From Undaria pinnatifida (lineage: Eukaryota > Sar > Phaeophyceae > Laminariales > Alariaceae): a stretch of DNA of 64,000 nt. Within the stretch, counting starts at the first letter, position 1. Every line of letters begins with the position of its first letter. The notes below the pieces were generated by a model, which searched no databases, was not told the origin of the DNA, and was given only the letters and a program-made list of their open reading frames with translations. The stretch lies in the NCBI GenBank assembly GCA_012845835.1, contig JABAKD010000011.1, forward strand, positions 8,928,381-8,992,380, given 5' to 3'. Of the stretch, positions 23,673-34,003 are shown one piece after another. The translations under genes were made by a program, and so were the position numbers.

Positions 23673-24716
23673 CATAACATGTGGCGTCGACGAGCTTGAT
23701 ATGCTATTGTGGCAGCGTTCCTCCAATCTCCGATTTTTTTTTCGTAGCGGTTTTGCTTTTGCTTTCCATCGAGCCCGCAACACCTGTTCCTTCTCAAGTG
23801 GCGTTTCAATGGAGGGTGCGCCCTTTCTCCTACAACAGCGACCACAACAGCAGTGAGATGGCAGGGGCCCCTCCTGTTGGTCGCCGGGCACGTACCACAC
23901 GGACGACACCTTCCAAGTACGTGCGGACGACACTGTTCTGCGGAGCACACTTCTCGTCTCGGATTTTGGTCCCTCTTGTTGGTCGCTGGGCACGCACCAC
24001 ACAGACCGAGCCGCTGCAAACAAAATCCCATAAAAATGGACCCACCCCCCTACCGTAGCATTGGGCAATGATTTCGTTTTATTTCCGGTATGGCCACTTC
24101 CAGATAGACAGAAATAGGCAATAGGGGCACCATATAGCTGCTTCGGGAGTGCCTTACTATAACCAGTACTATACGTGATACGACCGCATTACCCTTGTGC
24201 GGAGTAGAAGCTCTCCATCTCGCACAAATAATCAAACTCGAGACAGCCAGCTGTGATCGACCGCGAAAAAAAAAAAGGTACCCTGGTGGCCTGGCTCATG
24301 AAGTGAGCCGCATGTTGTACAGTGTCGATGATAACGGACGCCCACCCACTATGCATACACATATATTTACATTATAGGCCAGGGGCGGGAGGGGGGGCAG
24401 TTTTGACCGTGTTTTTCACATCCTCGCGAAAATAGTGGTGGGAGGGCGGGGTCTTCAAACGGCAAACTGGGCCACATCGTTGCAATGCCGTGTGAAGCTT
24501 CTATTGCAATGCATTTCGTTACCTATCTACGCCATGATGGTATTGTGCCTCGGATTGCGCTTAAACATTTTTTTCTCTCAAATTAAAAGTTATGGTTGAG
24601 GTTTCAGCCGCTGAGTTCCTGAATTGAGAGGCTTCAGAAAGTATTGTTTACGCACGCAATCCCTCGTAACGTGTCATGCTCTTGCAAAAGCGTATCGGGT
24701 TTTCCCGGGTCTTGTG

Positions 24717-25245
24717 GCGCGTGCTACGATGGAGGCAGAGCACGTTTCCCAGGATCAGAATACTTCCTGAATGAAGAGGCACCTTAACCAGACTACGCGG
24801 TAGGGGTTTCATGTAATATTTTGTGGCATTTTTTTGCAGAGGTTCGGGATCACTCGCGCCAGTAACCCCTCTATTCATTTTTCCGCGGTGTTACGTTTTC
24901 TTGGCGTTTCAAGTGTTTGACAAAAACAATTCGCAATGGAGCGGTAACTTACGCTGCGCCACACCAATCGCATAAATAATTTTTGCCTTGTTCGTGAGGT
25001 ACTGAGTCACTCGTGCGACGGCCTCAAAACACACTAGTGGAAATGGGTATCCCGCCGTATCGTAGCCCTGGTCCGGAAAGAATTTCGGTTTTGGTTTTCC
25101 ACGAGAACTTTTTTTGTTACACTGTAGTGCCTAGGCGACACGGCTTTCTTGGTCTGATTGCGGGCTACAGTTTTTGCACTCAAATGTCGATTTTTTTATG
25201 CGATTTGCAGAGATCTTATCAGTTGAGGAGTCCCCGAAGAAAACG
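24717..25245 (-). mobile_element. Family A element interrupted by C5
   Basis: The left part (24717-24792) has GTGCTACGATGGAGGCAGAG, CTTCCTGAATGAAGAGGC and ACCTTAACC. After C5 the A landmarks resume: CGGTTTTGGTTTTCCACGAG, GTGCCTAGGCGACACGG, and TGAGGAGTCCCCG. This is read as A with C inserted into it. The outer right end is uncertain. Confidence 0.5.
24793..25066 (+). mobile_element. Family C element, copy C5
   Basis: The ends are CTACGCGGTAGGGG and CCGTATCGTAGC. The inner palindromic sites are ATCACTCGCGCCAGTAACC (24849) and GAGTCACTCGTGCGACGG (25005). Between them are CCGCGGTGTTACG, TTCGCAATGGAGCGG, and TTACGCTGCGCCACACC, in family order. Confidence 0.7.
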
Positions 25246-26248
25246 CACGCTGCACGCCTCTTTGCGCTGCACGTGCGTGTTCAGCGTAGCTTTCGCGCTC
25301 TTTTCGGCTTGGTAAACTGCAACGCCGCCACTAAATTGTGTGCGCTGCTCTGTCCCAATGGGGTTTATCTCCACCTCGGTTTCGAAAAAGTACAGAATTC
25401 ACTCGTGTAATCGGCCTGCACTCGGCCACGGAAAGGGGAGTCCCTCCCCCCCCCATACCTTAGCATTGGTCAGATGAGAACCGCGGGCGCGAGAACCGCG
25501 CACAGAAAGCGATAAGGGCGGTAACGTAAACTGTCAAATTATATTCAAACTTACTGTAGTTTCGGGATTCGGGAAGACGAAATATCGGGGGTGCAAGCGG
25601 GGCCACCCGCACTATCTGCATTTTTGGTGGAAGCTCGTGAAAGTTTCCATGGAAGCATGGGCGCTTCCATGGAACCTTTCACACTTCCATGCCGTGGAAG
25701 CTCGGAAGCTTTCGTGGAAGTTACTTCCACGGAAGCTGTTTGTGGAAGCTTCCAGGGAATTTACTTCCACGGAAGCTTCCATGAAAGCTTCCACCGAAGC
25801 TTTCACAGAAGAAACTTCAATGGAAGCTTCCATGAAATCTTCCACGAAAGTTACTTCCACGGAAACTTCCACGGAAGCTTCCGTGGACGCAAATTTGCTC
25901 CCACGGAAGCTTTCACGGAAGCGTTCAGGGAAGCTTTCACGGAAGCTTTCGTGGAAGTAATTGCTTTCACGCAAGCTTTTGTGGAAGTAAATTTGCTTTC
26001 GTGGAAGCTTCCGTGAAATTTAGTTTGCTTTCACGGAAGCTTCCGTGAAAACTTTGACGGAAGCTTTCACGGACGTGAATTTGCTTCTACCAAAGCTTTC
26101 AAACTGGAGTTAATTTGCTTCCACGAACGTTTTCACGGAAGCTTTCACGGAAGCTTTCACCGAAGGTTCCGTGGAAGTAAATTGCTTTCACCGAAGCATT
26201 CGCGGAAGTAAATTTGCTTCCACGGAAGCTTTCACGGAAGCTTTCATG

Positions 26249-26283
26249 GAACCTAACCCTAACCCTAACCCTAACTCTAACCC
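26249..26283 (-). repeat. Interstitial telomere-like repeat (TTAGGG type), first stretch
   Basis: Four CCCTAA-type units plus one CTCTAA variant. It lies inside the GGAAGCTT array after TTTCATGGAA. Confidence 0.85.
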
Positions 26284-26510
26284 CTACCTCTTCTTGAAAG
26301 CTTCTCCGTCGAAGATTGTGTGAAATTTACTTTCATGGAAGCTTTCGTGGAAGCTTCCGTGGAAGCTTTGCACCGAAGCTTTCAGACTGGAATAATTTTC
26401 CTTCCACAAACGTTTCCACAGAAGCTTTCATGGAAGTAAAATGCTTTTACCCAAGCTTTTGCGGAAGTAAATTTGCTTCCACGGAAGCTTTCACGGAAGC
26501 TTTCACGGAA

Positions 26511-26536
26511 CCTAACCCTAACCCTAACCCCTAAAC
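26511..26536 (-). repeat. Interstitial telomere-like repeat, second stretch
   Basis: About three CCCTAA units, in the same context as the first stretch and 262 bp downstream. This is explained by the higher-order repeat. Confidence 0.85.
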
Positions 26537-27248
26537 CTTCGTGAAAGCTTTCGTGGAAGTTGCTTCCATGGAAGCTTTCGTGGAAGTTACTTCCATGGAA
26601 GCTTTCGTGGACGCTTCCATGGAAGCTGTCGTGGAAGGGGAGATTTTGTGGAAGCTTTCGTGGAAGTTGCTTCCATGGAAGCTTTCGTGGAAGTTACTTC
26701 CAAGGAAGCTTTCGTGGAAGCTCGCGTGGAATTTACGTCCGTGAAAGCTTCCGTGGAAGATTTCGTGGACGCTCCCGTGGAATTTACTTCCGTGGAAACT
26801 TCCACTACTTCCATGGAAGCTTCCGTGGAAGCTTTCGTGGAAGCTACTTCCATGGAAGCTTCGCGAAAGTTTCCGTGGGAGCTCGCTGGGTTTTTTTTGC
26901 GTGGAAGCTGCCATATATTCCATGAAAGCTTCCACGGAAGCTTTCTTGAGCTTCCACGCAAAACTAAATTAGTGCAGGAAACCGTGCAGGCGTTTCTTCC
27001 CGGGGCAAGGGGGTGGGGATAAAGCTCTCGTCGTGCTGCCTTCAACCGATTTTTAACCGGCTAGGCCGATTGCTTGTAGAAGAGACAAACGCCCCGCTTG
27101 TGCTCTCGGATCCAGGCACGTAGTGGCTGTGTGACTGGCCTCGACTCATGGCGTAAAGGTGTCTAAGTACTAAACGAATTGTACAGTGAGTATTTTTTGT
27201 TGTTGAAACACATATTCATTCGTTCGTTTGGGACTAGCGCCGGCGTGG

Positions 27249-27804
27249 GACGCACGGTACGGTATGGGTGTGCACCAACGTTTTTCTGAGGCTCCTAACC
27301 CCACCGTTTTGGAAAAATCTGAAAGAAGAATGCTACAGTAGGGGGGTTGGCTACCTCAGGCGCCTTTTTTTTGCAGTGTGGCCCAGGGTCTCTCGCACGA
27401 GTGACCCCCGTGTTCGTTGCGGCCATAGGCTTTCGTGTTGTTCAAAAAACAATTCAATGTGAATCCCCCGCGAGATGGTTAGCGCTGCACTGCGCCAAAC
27501 AAAGCGCGTGGCGTTCTTTTGTCAGTGACGTACGGATTCGCTCGTGCGAGTATGATAGCTCAGGCCCAGCGGCGAAAGCAGGGGTGTATTCTCATAACCG
27601 TCGAAACATCCCCCCTACCGTACGTAGCTTTGAACTGTCCGATCGGAAATGCAATGATGATGAACTGTCCTATGGCGTGGGACATTCAACCAATACCACT
27701 GCAATAAAAGAGAAGGATTTTCCGATGGTTTTGGGTTAAAAATCCCCGCCATTCGAAATAGGGCACAGCAAAAAAGTGTTCTATCCCTAACGCGGCAAGC
27801 GTCG
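27249..27804 (+). mobile_element. Family A element interrupted by C6
   Basis: The left part (27249-27331) reads ACGCACGGTACGGTATGGGT, GCACCAACGTTTTTCTGAGG. After C6 the A 3' part is present: TTTTCCGATGGTTTTGGGTT, CCCCGCCATTCGAAA, CTAACGCGGCAAGCGTCG. The split position differs from the other interrupted A copies. Confidence 0.55.
27332..27628 (+). mobile_element. Family C element, copy C6
   Basis: The ends are GCTACAGTAGGGGGG and CCCCCTACCGTACGTAGC (with a TACG insertion). The inner sites are GTCTCTCGCACGAGTGACCC (27389) and GCTCGTGCGAGTATGATAG (27540). The core is TTGCGGCCATAGGCTTTCG, AATGTGAATCCCCCGCGAG, ATGGTTAGCGCTGCACTG. Confidence 0.75.
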
Positions 27805-29404
27805 CGGTCCCTCTATAAGGGGAAGTCTTACCTTAATCGTGCGCAGCAATAATTGCCCGAAGACTCTAAAAATTCCAAGGCCAAAACAATGTTAGCGTGT
27901 TGAAATCAAAATGCAACTTTACGCATTTTTGCCTTTCCATATAGTGTCAGCACTCGGGCGAAGAAAAATACCAGATATATGACAGCTTGCCCACGCACTG
28001 CGATACAAATTTTAAAAAAAAAAGTAGAATTTTGACGAAAACTCGAAAAGCTTCAATAAGAATCATTCTGGGTCGGTGCCTTACCAGATGCCAAGGCCGG
28101 GATGATATATATAGACTACTGTATTTGGTAGAATGAGGTCGCGACAAGCGGTGCGGTGCCGCGTTAAACTGGGTCTCCGCGCTCAAGGGCTGAACGGTGC
28201 CGCATTCCGCAGGCACACGGCTACAGCAGTATATGTCCGAGGTCACTTCGACCGAGCCAACTGTAATCAATCACAGCAAGTATTTCAGATATGTATATCT
28301 GGCGTGTGCGTTTGGTACTTTAACAGCTTCATTAGAGGGAGAATTACCTCTTACTCGACACCATGGCTTGACGGGTGATATAAGGCGGGTATAGTGGCCC
28401 TCGATTTGCGGCGCCCGATCCTCTATGGTGGTCTCGTTGGGATTACGACTGTTGGTGGGTCCTTCCGGGGCGGCTTATCACATACCCCGGGTCGGTTTTG
28501 AGGGCTCAGGTCCGGGCGGGACCAAGTCTAGGTGGGTTCAGAATGCCAAGTGAGAGCGGGGTGTGAAAGCTTCTGCGTGTGTACATGTGTTGACTAAAGT
28601 AATGATAACGTCCTAAACAAAGCAGTAGCTAAGCAGCAAGGGGGGCTTTTGCCGACGATAGTGGAACGGTGAATTGCTTCGCTTGAAATCGTTTAATGAT
28701 GAGCATTCGATCGGATTGACGGTATTATTATATATATATATAGTCTACTCGTGCTGCTATTTCATGTTGTCTGTGTTTCTCGCAGCAGCCACGCGTGCTC
28801 TTATGGTGGTATTGGTATTTTTGCCAAGATACGTTTATTTCGGATGTTATTCATCGAGACACAAACCAACAACCATCGGTGCGTCGTGCATGCTCGCGTA
28901 CGGCGTACATGCAGCTCCTTCTCGATGCCAAGCATCTCGTAGAAAGTAGGTGATGGTTTCGCGGCCCCATTTTGGGAGCACTCGCGGGCAATGAAAAATC
29001 AAGCGAGGAGACGAGGGGCGTGGGGGGAAGGGGGTCTCTAAACGTTCATATCATAGTAGTACGAGTAGAACTACCTCTTCTGGTAGCCCCTAGATGTTAG
29101 CACATTTGACATTTGATTTGGTTTCGTCTATTATACCCTATTGAGCTTAACCAACGACGCGAGTCGATTGAACCAGCGGTCATGGAAACGAAATGGGAGC
29201 CGAAGGCGAGTTATTGAGCCACAACAGACACACATCGATCTGCATACAGCTCCAGACCTATTATTGTAGCATGAACAAGTAATTCCCTAGCCATTGCCAT
29301 AATACCTCTGGTGAGTGTTTTCTCGTAGTACTGTTTTTTTTTATCCGTCGGCATCCAGCACCCCCTTACCCGGGAACCTGTAGTACCGGTAACTGGTACG
29401 AGTA
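27805..29404. other. No supported gene
   Basis: Unique-looking sequence. Frames reach 107 codons without motifs, and a short AT run lies at 28728-28742. Confidence 0.45.
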
Positions 29405-29669
29405 ACGCGTGCTACGATAGAGGTGCGCCACCTTTTTTCTGAGGTGTTCTCAATTTGGGACCTCAAGACCTCACTCAAAAACTGATTTGGAGAATAATGT
29501 AACTGCTGCATACCGGATGAAAATCCCACGGCCAAGGTGCACGACGAGAATCACGCGAAAAATATATCATATTTCCGACGATTTTGGGTTAAGGTGGAGC
29601 CATAAGGTGGAGCCCCGTCATTCAGAAACCATTTCAGACGAAAAGTGATACCCCTATCGTAGCACGCGT
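29405..29669 (+). mobile_element. Family A element, copy A4 (best preserved)
   Basis: A perfect 16-bp terminal inverted repeat: ACGCGTGCTACGATAG at 29405-29420 and its reverse complement at 29654-29669, extended to 20 bp with one mismatch. Inside: CACCTTTTTTCTGAGG, AAAATCCCACGGCCAAGGTG, TTTCCGACGATTTTGGGTTA, GGAGCCCCGTCATTCAGAAA. No coding capacity. No clear target duplication could be fixed. Confidence 0.85.
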
Positions 29670-29975
29670 CACAACGTACTATTAGTACCCTGCGGTGCAA
29701 ATCCGTCCCGTGCTCTGGTACACCCCCTCTGTCTGCCCGAACATGCACACGGCAGCGCCCACGCCCACGGTCGTAGCAGTTGTGAGGAGCAAGACCGAGG
29801 TCGACAGCTCACACCCTCATCGAATTACTGCCGTGCGCATATTCTCTAGGCAGATCGAGAAGACGCATTGCATCAGTGATGTTATGTACCTGATGGGCAC
29901 TCAGAGGGTTCAACAGAGACCAAAACCAACGACGCAAGGGCTGAGTGGACGACGCGGCTAGGATCAACGTTCACG

Positions 29976-30083
29976 ATTACGGGGGACCCTAGTAAATAGG
30001 ACCTAGTGTGGACACAAAAACCTATATATTCATCTATTTTTGCCGACAATGTTTGGTCCTATTTACTATCGTCCTCCGTAATT
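29976..30083 (+). mobile_element. Family F inverted-repeat element, copy F1
   Basis: The left end is ATTACGGGGGACCCTAGTAA followed by ATAGGACC. The right end is GGTCCTATTTACTATCGTCC followed by TCCGTAAT. That makes an inverted repeat of about 28 bp around a 50-bp centre. F2 at 50.4 kb has the same ends in the opposite orientation. Confidence 0.8.
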
Positions 30084-30766
30084 GAAGGCGAGGACGGGCG
30101 TCTCGCAGTTGGAAACTCCCTGAAAATCACACGCACCTTCGTCATCCTCGTCGGGTCCGCCATGCTCTCCGCGCTAGCTCCTACGGCAGGATATTGCCTA
30201 TCATCTCCAGCATACAAACGGTGGAGAAATATAGGAGCTGCATCTCCACGTCAACGATGTTGATGATGGACAATCTTGGTAAGTGTACGTAACGTGTGGT
30301 GCAGAGTAATCTGTCGGGATATTTGAAGATCGAAGTGATCCTTGTCCTTCCCAAGTCTGGCCACTTCGCGCAATCGTTTTTATCATGACTGTACCGAGCC
30401 GAAGCCAAACCAAGTGACCACCACCCCTGCCGGTGTAAGACCCGCGCGTTGATCGCGCAGCGGGCATGATGTCGGTGTTTCGGGGGTATCGCATCGATGC
30501 CGTATTATAGTGGTTTCCCGTTGGGTAGCTTTGGTGCACAGTCTCAGTAGTCCCAACGACGAAGCGTCTACTTAGTAAGAATACCGAATACTACAGCGTT
30601 CGGTAGATTGTGCTCATATATGCGTGGTAAGTGATGGGCCCTGCCGGATGTTGTTTGACAAACAGCCCATCACGTCTGAGTCAACATCCTCGGCGTGCGG
30701 ATGCGCTCGGTAGCCGGCGGTCGTGAACAACGATGTTCGTTTTATCGTCCGCGTAAAGCAAACGAG

Positions 30767-31310
30767 GACACGAGCTACGGTAGAGGTCCAACATTCGTTT
30801 TCCCTGAGGGTGCCCACTTGAGTAAATTGCAAGTGCCTTTGTGATGACCAAACCCATGGCCTGGATACAAAAAATTGTCAAACAATTGTCAAGCAAGGAC
30901 CAAACGCTACGTTAGGGGGCGCCCTTTAATAGGGACCTTTTTTTGCGGTGTTGGCTCGGGGTCACACTCGGGCGAGAGACCTCCCTATACCTTGAGCGGT
31001 CATAGGCTTTCGTGCTGTTGTTAATTTTTCGATATGAATCCTCAACGGGATGGTTAGCTACGCTGCGCCAAACTAACCACCTTACGTGTTTTGGTCAATG
31101 AGGTACAAAGTCACTCGTGCGAGTATGATAGTAGGATAGTGAACACCAGGTAGTGAAAAACGGGGGGGATGTCCCCTGCGGTAGCCTTGCTTTCCAAGCT
31201 AGAAAAAAAATGTCTGTTTTCGACGGCTCTGGGTTAAGGAGCCCCGTCAGTCAGAAGAAGCATTTTCTTGCCTTGTATAAGGGGGCTAACTCTGTCGTGG
31301 CGCGCGTCCG
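30767..31310 (+). mobile_element. Family A element interrupted by C7
   Basis: The left part (30767-30905) has GAGCTACGGTAGAGGTCCAA, TTTTCCCTGAGGGTGCC, ACCCATGGCCTGGATACA. The right part (31186-31310) has TGTTTTCGACGGCTCTGGG, GGAGCCCCGTCAGTCAGAA, CTCTGTCGTGGCGCGCGTCC. C7 sits between them. Removing it gives an A element of about 265 bp, the normal size. Confidence 0.65.
30906..31185 (+). mobile_element. Family C element, copy C7
   Basis: The ends are GCTACGTTAGGGGGCGCC and GTCCCCTGCGGTAGC. The inner sites are GTCACACTCGGGCGAGAGACC (a decayed palindrome) and GTCACTCGTGCGAGTATGAT. The core is GCGGTCATAGGCTTTCGTG, CAACGGGATGGTTAGCTACG, CTGCGCCAAAC. CAAGC occurs on both sides a few bases outside the ends (about 30890 and 31195), a possible 5-bp duplication. 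Confidence 0.75.
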
Positions 31311-31758
31311 ATAAGAGAGACGCATGCGGTGGTACCAATGGGACCGGGGTGAACCCGATGTTTCCGAGACGCCTCGATCGCGGAGCGCTGTACACTGATC
31401 CAAACTCGAACTAGAGAACGACAGGCAAGGTATAAGCTCAAGCCGACAATCAAACCGATGGACTAGAGGTACGTACACAACCAACACTATTACCAAGGAC
31501 AAGCGGGGTTCCAGATATATGTGGAGTACTTTCTTGTGTCTGAAGGGCATGGTAAACTAGACGTGGTGGAAACAAAAGTACCGCCCCGGACGCGTGCTAC
31601 GCTAAACACGTACGAGCGGTTTTGGGCTGAAACGGTATCTGGCTCACGGCGCACCGTACCCGAAAAGCGTGGGAAGCTCTGTCGCTCTTTCCATCTATCC
31701 ATGTATGTTTCGAGATGTGTATCTACGCCGTGGGATTTTTTTTTTTGGAAGACCAAAA
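31311..31758. other. Decayed A-like ends, no gene
   Basis: GGACGCGTGCTACGCTAAAC (31588-31607) resembles an A terminus, and GTATCTACGCCGTGGGATT (31721-31739) resembles the A interior. The piece is too decayed to bound. Confidence 0.35.
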
Positions 31759-32075
31759 CTACGGCCGCGGGGGTGCCATGTTTGAGGTCTTTACTAACAG
31801 CGGCGGCTCGAGATCACTCGTGCGAAGCGAACCCCCTCTTGCTTCATGGGCGTTTCGTGCTGCTTTTAATCTTGAGGTGCAAGTCTGCAATGGGATGGTT
31901 AGCTACGCTACGCCACACAAACAAATCCGCCTGAATATATATTTTTCTCTTCTGACTGAGTGAGGTGCAGAGTGACCCGTGTACGAGCGGCTCAAACCTG
32001 GACCAGGTGATCGTGAATATAGAATGGGGTATGAACATGATCATAACATCCCCCCCCGAGCAGTCCCACGGTAGG
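31759..32075 (+). mobile_element. Family C element, copy C8
   Basis: The left end is CTACGGCCGCGGGGGTGCC and the right end CCCCCCCGAGCAGTCCCACGG. The inner sites are GATCACTCGTGCGAAGCGAA (31812) and AGTGACCCGTGTACGAGC (31971). The core is TGCAATGGGATGGTTAGC, TACGCTACGCCACAC. It is more diverged than C7. Confidence 0.6.
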
Positions 32076-32224
32076 GATTGCCGTTGTTGGATTCACTAAT
32101 AGTGTGCCTGTCCGATTGAGCTCCGCTAGTGAGAAACTAGCGGTTAGTCATTAATCAAGTGATTTCACGAGTATACATATGTTTTAGGACTAAGGCATAG
32201 AAGTTCGATCGGGCCGTGTGCGAA

Positions 32225-32335
32225 CGAATGCCTTCGAAGTCTTTTTTCGGGTGAAGAAAAAAGTTGAGCTCCTCATGTTATATAGAAACTCTCTCAGAAA
32301 ATTCTTAGAATCTACGGCTCCCCTACCGTAGCCTT
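32225..32335 (+). mobile_element. Family D element, copy D2
   Basis: CGAATGCCTTCGAAG, TTTTTCGGGTGAAGAAAAAA, GTTGAGCTC, TCAGAAAATTCTTAGAA and CCCCTACCGTAGC match the reverse complement of D1. Confidence 0.6.
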
Positions 32336-32428
32336 GATCGGGAAGCAGCTTGAAATTACTACATAACTAATACGGCTCCCCTGCCGTAGCCTTGATCGGG
32401 AAGCAGCTTGAAACTACTACATAACTAC
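32313..32428 (+). repeat. 58-bp tandem duplication overlapping the D2 end
   Basis: TACGGCTCCCCTACCGTAGC at 32313 recurs at 32371 with one change. Both are followed by CTTGATCGGGAAGCAGCTTG and ACTACATAACTA. It duplicated the end of D2 together with flanking DNA. Confidence 0.9.
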
Positions 32429-32429
32429 A

Positions 32430-33454
32430 TATCCGTGTTTAGGGTGCGGTAGAGAGCTCCTCATGAGAGGGGTACTGAGAAAAACCATGGTGCACCTCTA
32501 GGTACCGTGTCATGCATGCCCTCTTGTAGCAAGGGCTGGCATAATAATGCACTGATGATCGAGTTACTGGTGCCGTCCAACGGCGGTCTTGAGGATGCTC
32601 CAGCCCGCGATCCTTCGACCAGCTCAACCGTGAAACGGCCCCAGCTTGCTTACGCGTGTACGTATATATATATGCAGTTGGTTTCCAGTTCATCGTCAGC
32701 TTACACCCATTTGGAAAATATCATCGGCGCCAAGGGAGGCAACCCCTTTGTCTACCAGGCGCACCTTTCTGGAGACACAGCCCAATCTTCTAAAATGAAT
32801 CGACAGATCCTGTAATAGGTCGTCCCAAATTTTTTCACCGATGTGTTTTCGCTTTAAAACGGCTGTTACACCCCCCCCCTTTCAAGCAAGGAAACTTCTT
32901 TTGAATGCACCCGCCGCAGCCAAGCCAGCGATCTCTCACACTACCTGTCACTGCCCGCCCTGTGCCCTTCACTCGTGTCTCAAGCTGTAGGTTTCAGCAG
33001 CGTCCTACTGCAACACGTCGCACCCTGCAGCTGCAACACAAAGTAACAACGCGTCGTGGCTCCGGCGACGCATGGGTGGCTCTTCGCTAACAGGGGGAAG
33101 ATTATCAAACGGATCCGAGACAGATTACTTAATCCTCGAAATGGGAGATCCGGCAGTTCCAAAACAGGTCAAGTTTTTCCTGCGATGGTATCGTATGCCC
33201 TCTCCCTCGAATATGGACTCTTATGAACATCTTGAAATTGTGCGAATAATATTGTGTTTCACCCTCAACACCCCATATCTGTTGAAAAAAAACGTTTATC
33301 ACACCCATATTGTACCTGATGCAACTTTGTTAGGTCGGCTTCGGGCTACGCTATACGCTGGGCAATTGCAGCATCACTGCGATTGGCTTGATAGTCCAAA
33401 GCTCAACGAAAACAATGTATGCATACCAGAAACGACTCCGTCTCTCAAAGCCCA
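32430..33454. other. No supported gene
   Basis: A 131-codon plus-strand frame (33072-33467) is the longest; it has no domain, repeat or splice support and was not accepted. A C tract lies near 32871. Confidence 0.4.
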
Positions 33455-33755
33455 CGTCGAAGGATAGTTTTAGTTTTCAACAAACAAATCAGTTTTTGGG
33501 GTTAAGAAGGGCATATCTTCAGCTCCCAAATTGGGAACCTCAGAAAAAAAGTGGTGCACCTCTATCGTAGCATGCGGCGAAATCGAAAACCGATGGACGA
33601 AGCCATGGCCTAGGTATACCAAAAAATAAAAAAACATTTTTTTGCAATACAAACATGATCTTCCGACGGCTTTGGGTTAAGATGGGATAAGGAGTCCCGT
33701 CATTCAGAAAAAAAGGTACCTGGAAAGTGCTACCTCTGTCGTGGCACGCGTCATT
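33455..33755. mobile_element. Two abutting family A fragments in opposite orientation
   Basis: The first (33455-33573, minus) ends GTGGTGCACCTCTATCGTAG plus CATGCG. The second (about 33590-33755, plus) has GCCATGGCCTAGGTATACC, TTCCGACGGCTTTGGGTTAA, AGTCCCGTCATTCAG, and GCTACCTCTGTCGTGGCACG plus CGTC. Confidence 0.6.
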
Positions 33756-33845
33756 CGATACGATTCCTACGTACGGCAGAGCTGTGCAACACTCCTTGCC
33801 TATCTGATACTTCTCAATTCACCCACAAGAAAATTCTGAGAAACA

Positions 33846-34003
33846 ATACCAGCGCTCAAGTCGATGAACAGCCCCATGGCCTATTCAGGGTACACAACCT
33901 AAAATATTGTGTAAAAATGCTGGCGTTCCCGACGATTTGGGGCTAGGAGTTATCCGCTAGAAAAACTGAAACGACCTCTAGCTAGCGTGGCAAGCGTCGA
34001 AAG
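33846..34003 (+). mobile_element. Family A 3' fragment
   Basis: Holds GCCCCATGGCCTATTCAGGG, TACACAACCTAAAATATTG, CCGACGATTTGGGGCTAGG and CTCTAGCTAGCGTGGCAAGC. The 5' end is missing. Confidence 0.45.

Larger units (their letters stand above)
25600..26945. repeat. GGAAGCTTYC-type array with self-complementary units
   Basis: 1.35 kb built from degenerate units of about 12-18 bp such as GTGGAAGCTTTCACGGAAGC and TTACTTCCATGGAAGC. Because GGAAGCTTCC is its own reverse complement, both strands read as the same words and every frame is open over long stretches with shifting Ser/Thr/Glu-rich or Trp/Lys-rich sequence. A higher-order repeat of about 260 bp includes the telomere-like stretches. Not a gene. 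Confidence 0.9.

Noticed and set aside
25591-27045. Overlapping Ser/Thr/Glu-rich and Trp/Lys-rich frames
   Set aside because: The GGAAGCTTCC array reads open on both strands in several frames, so none is evidence of coding.
30681-30896. LLYADD on the minus strand, like a reverse transcriptase active-site motif
   Set aside because: No other RT block around it and the frame runs into an A element terminus; likely chance.
33072-33467. 131-codon plus-strand frame
   Set aside because: No domain, repeat or splice support; its end runs into an A fragment.
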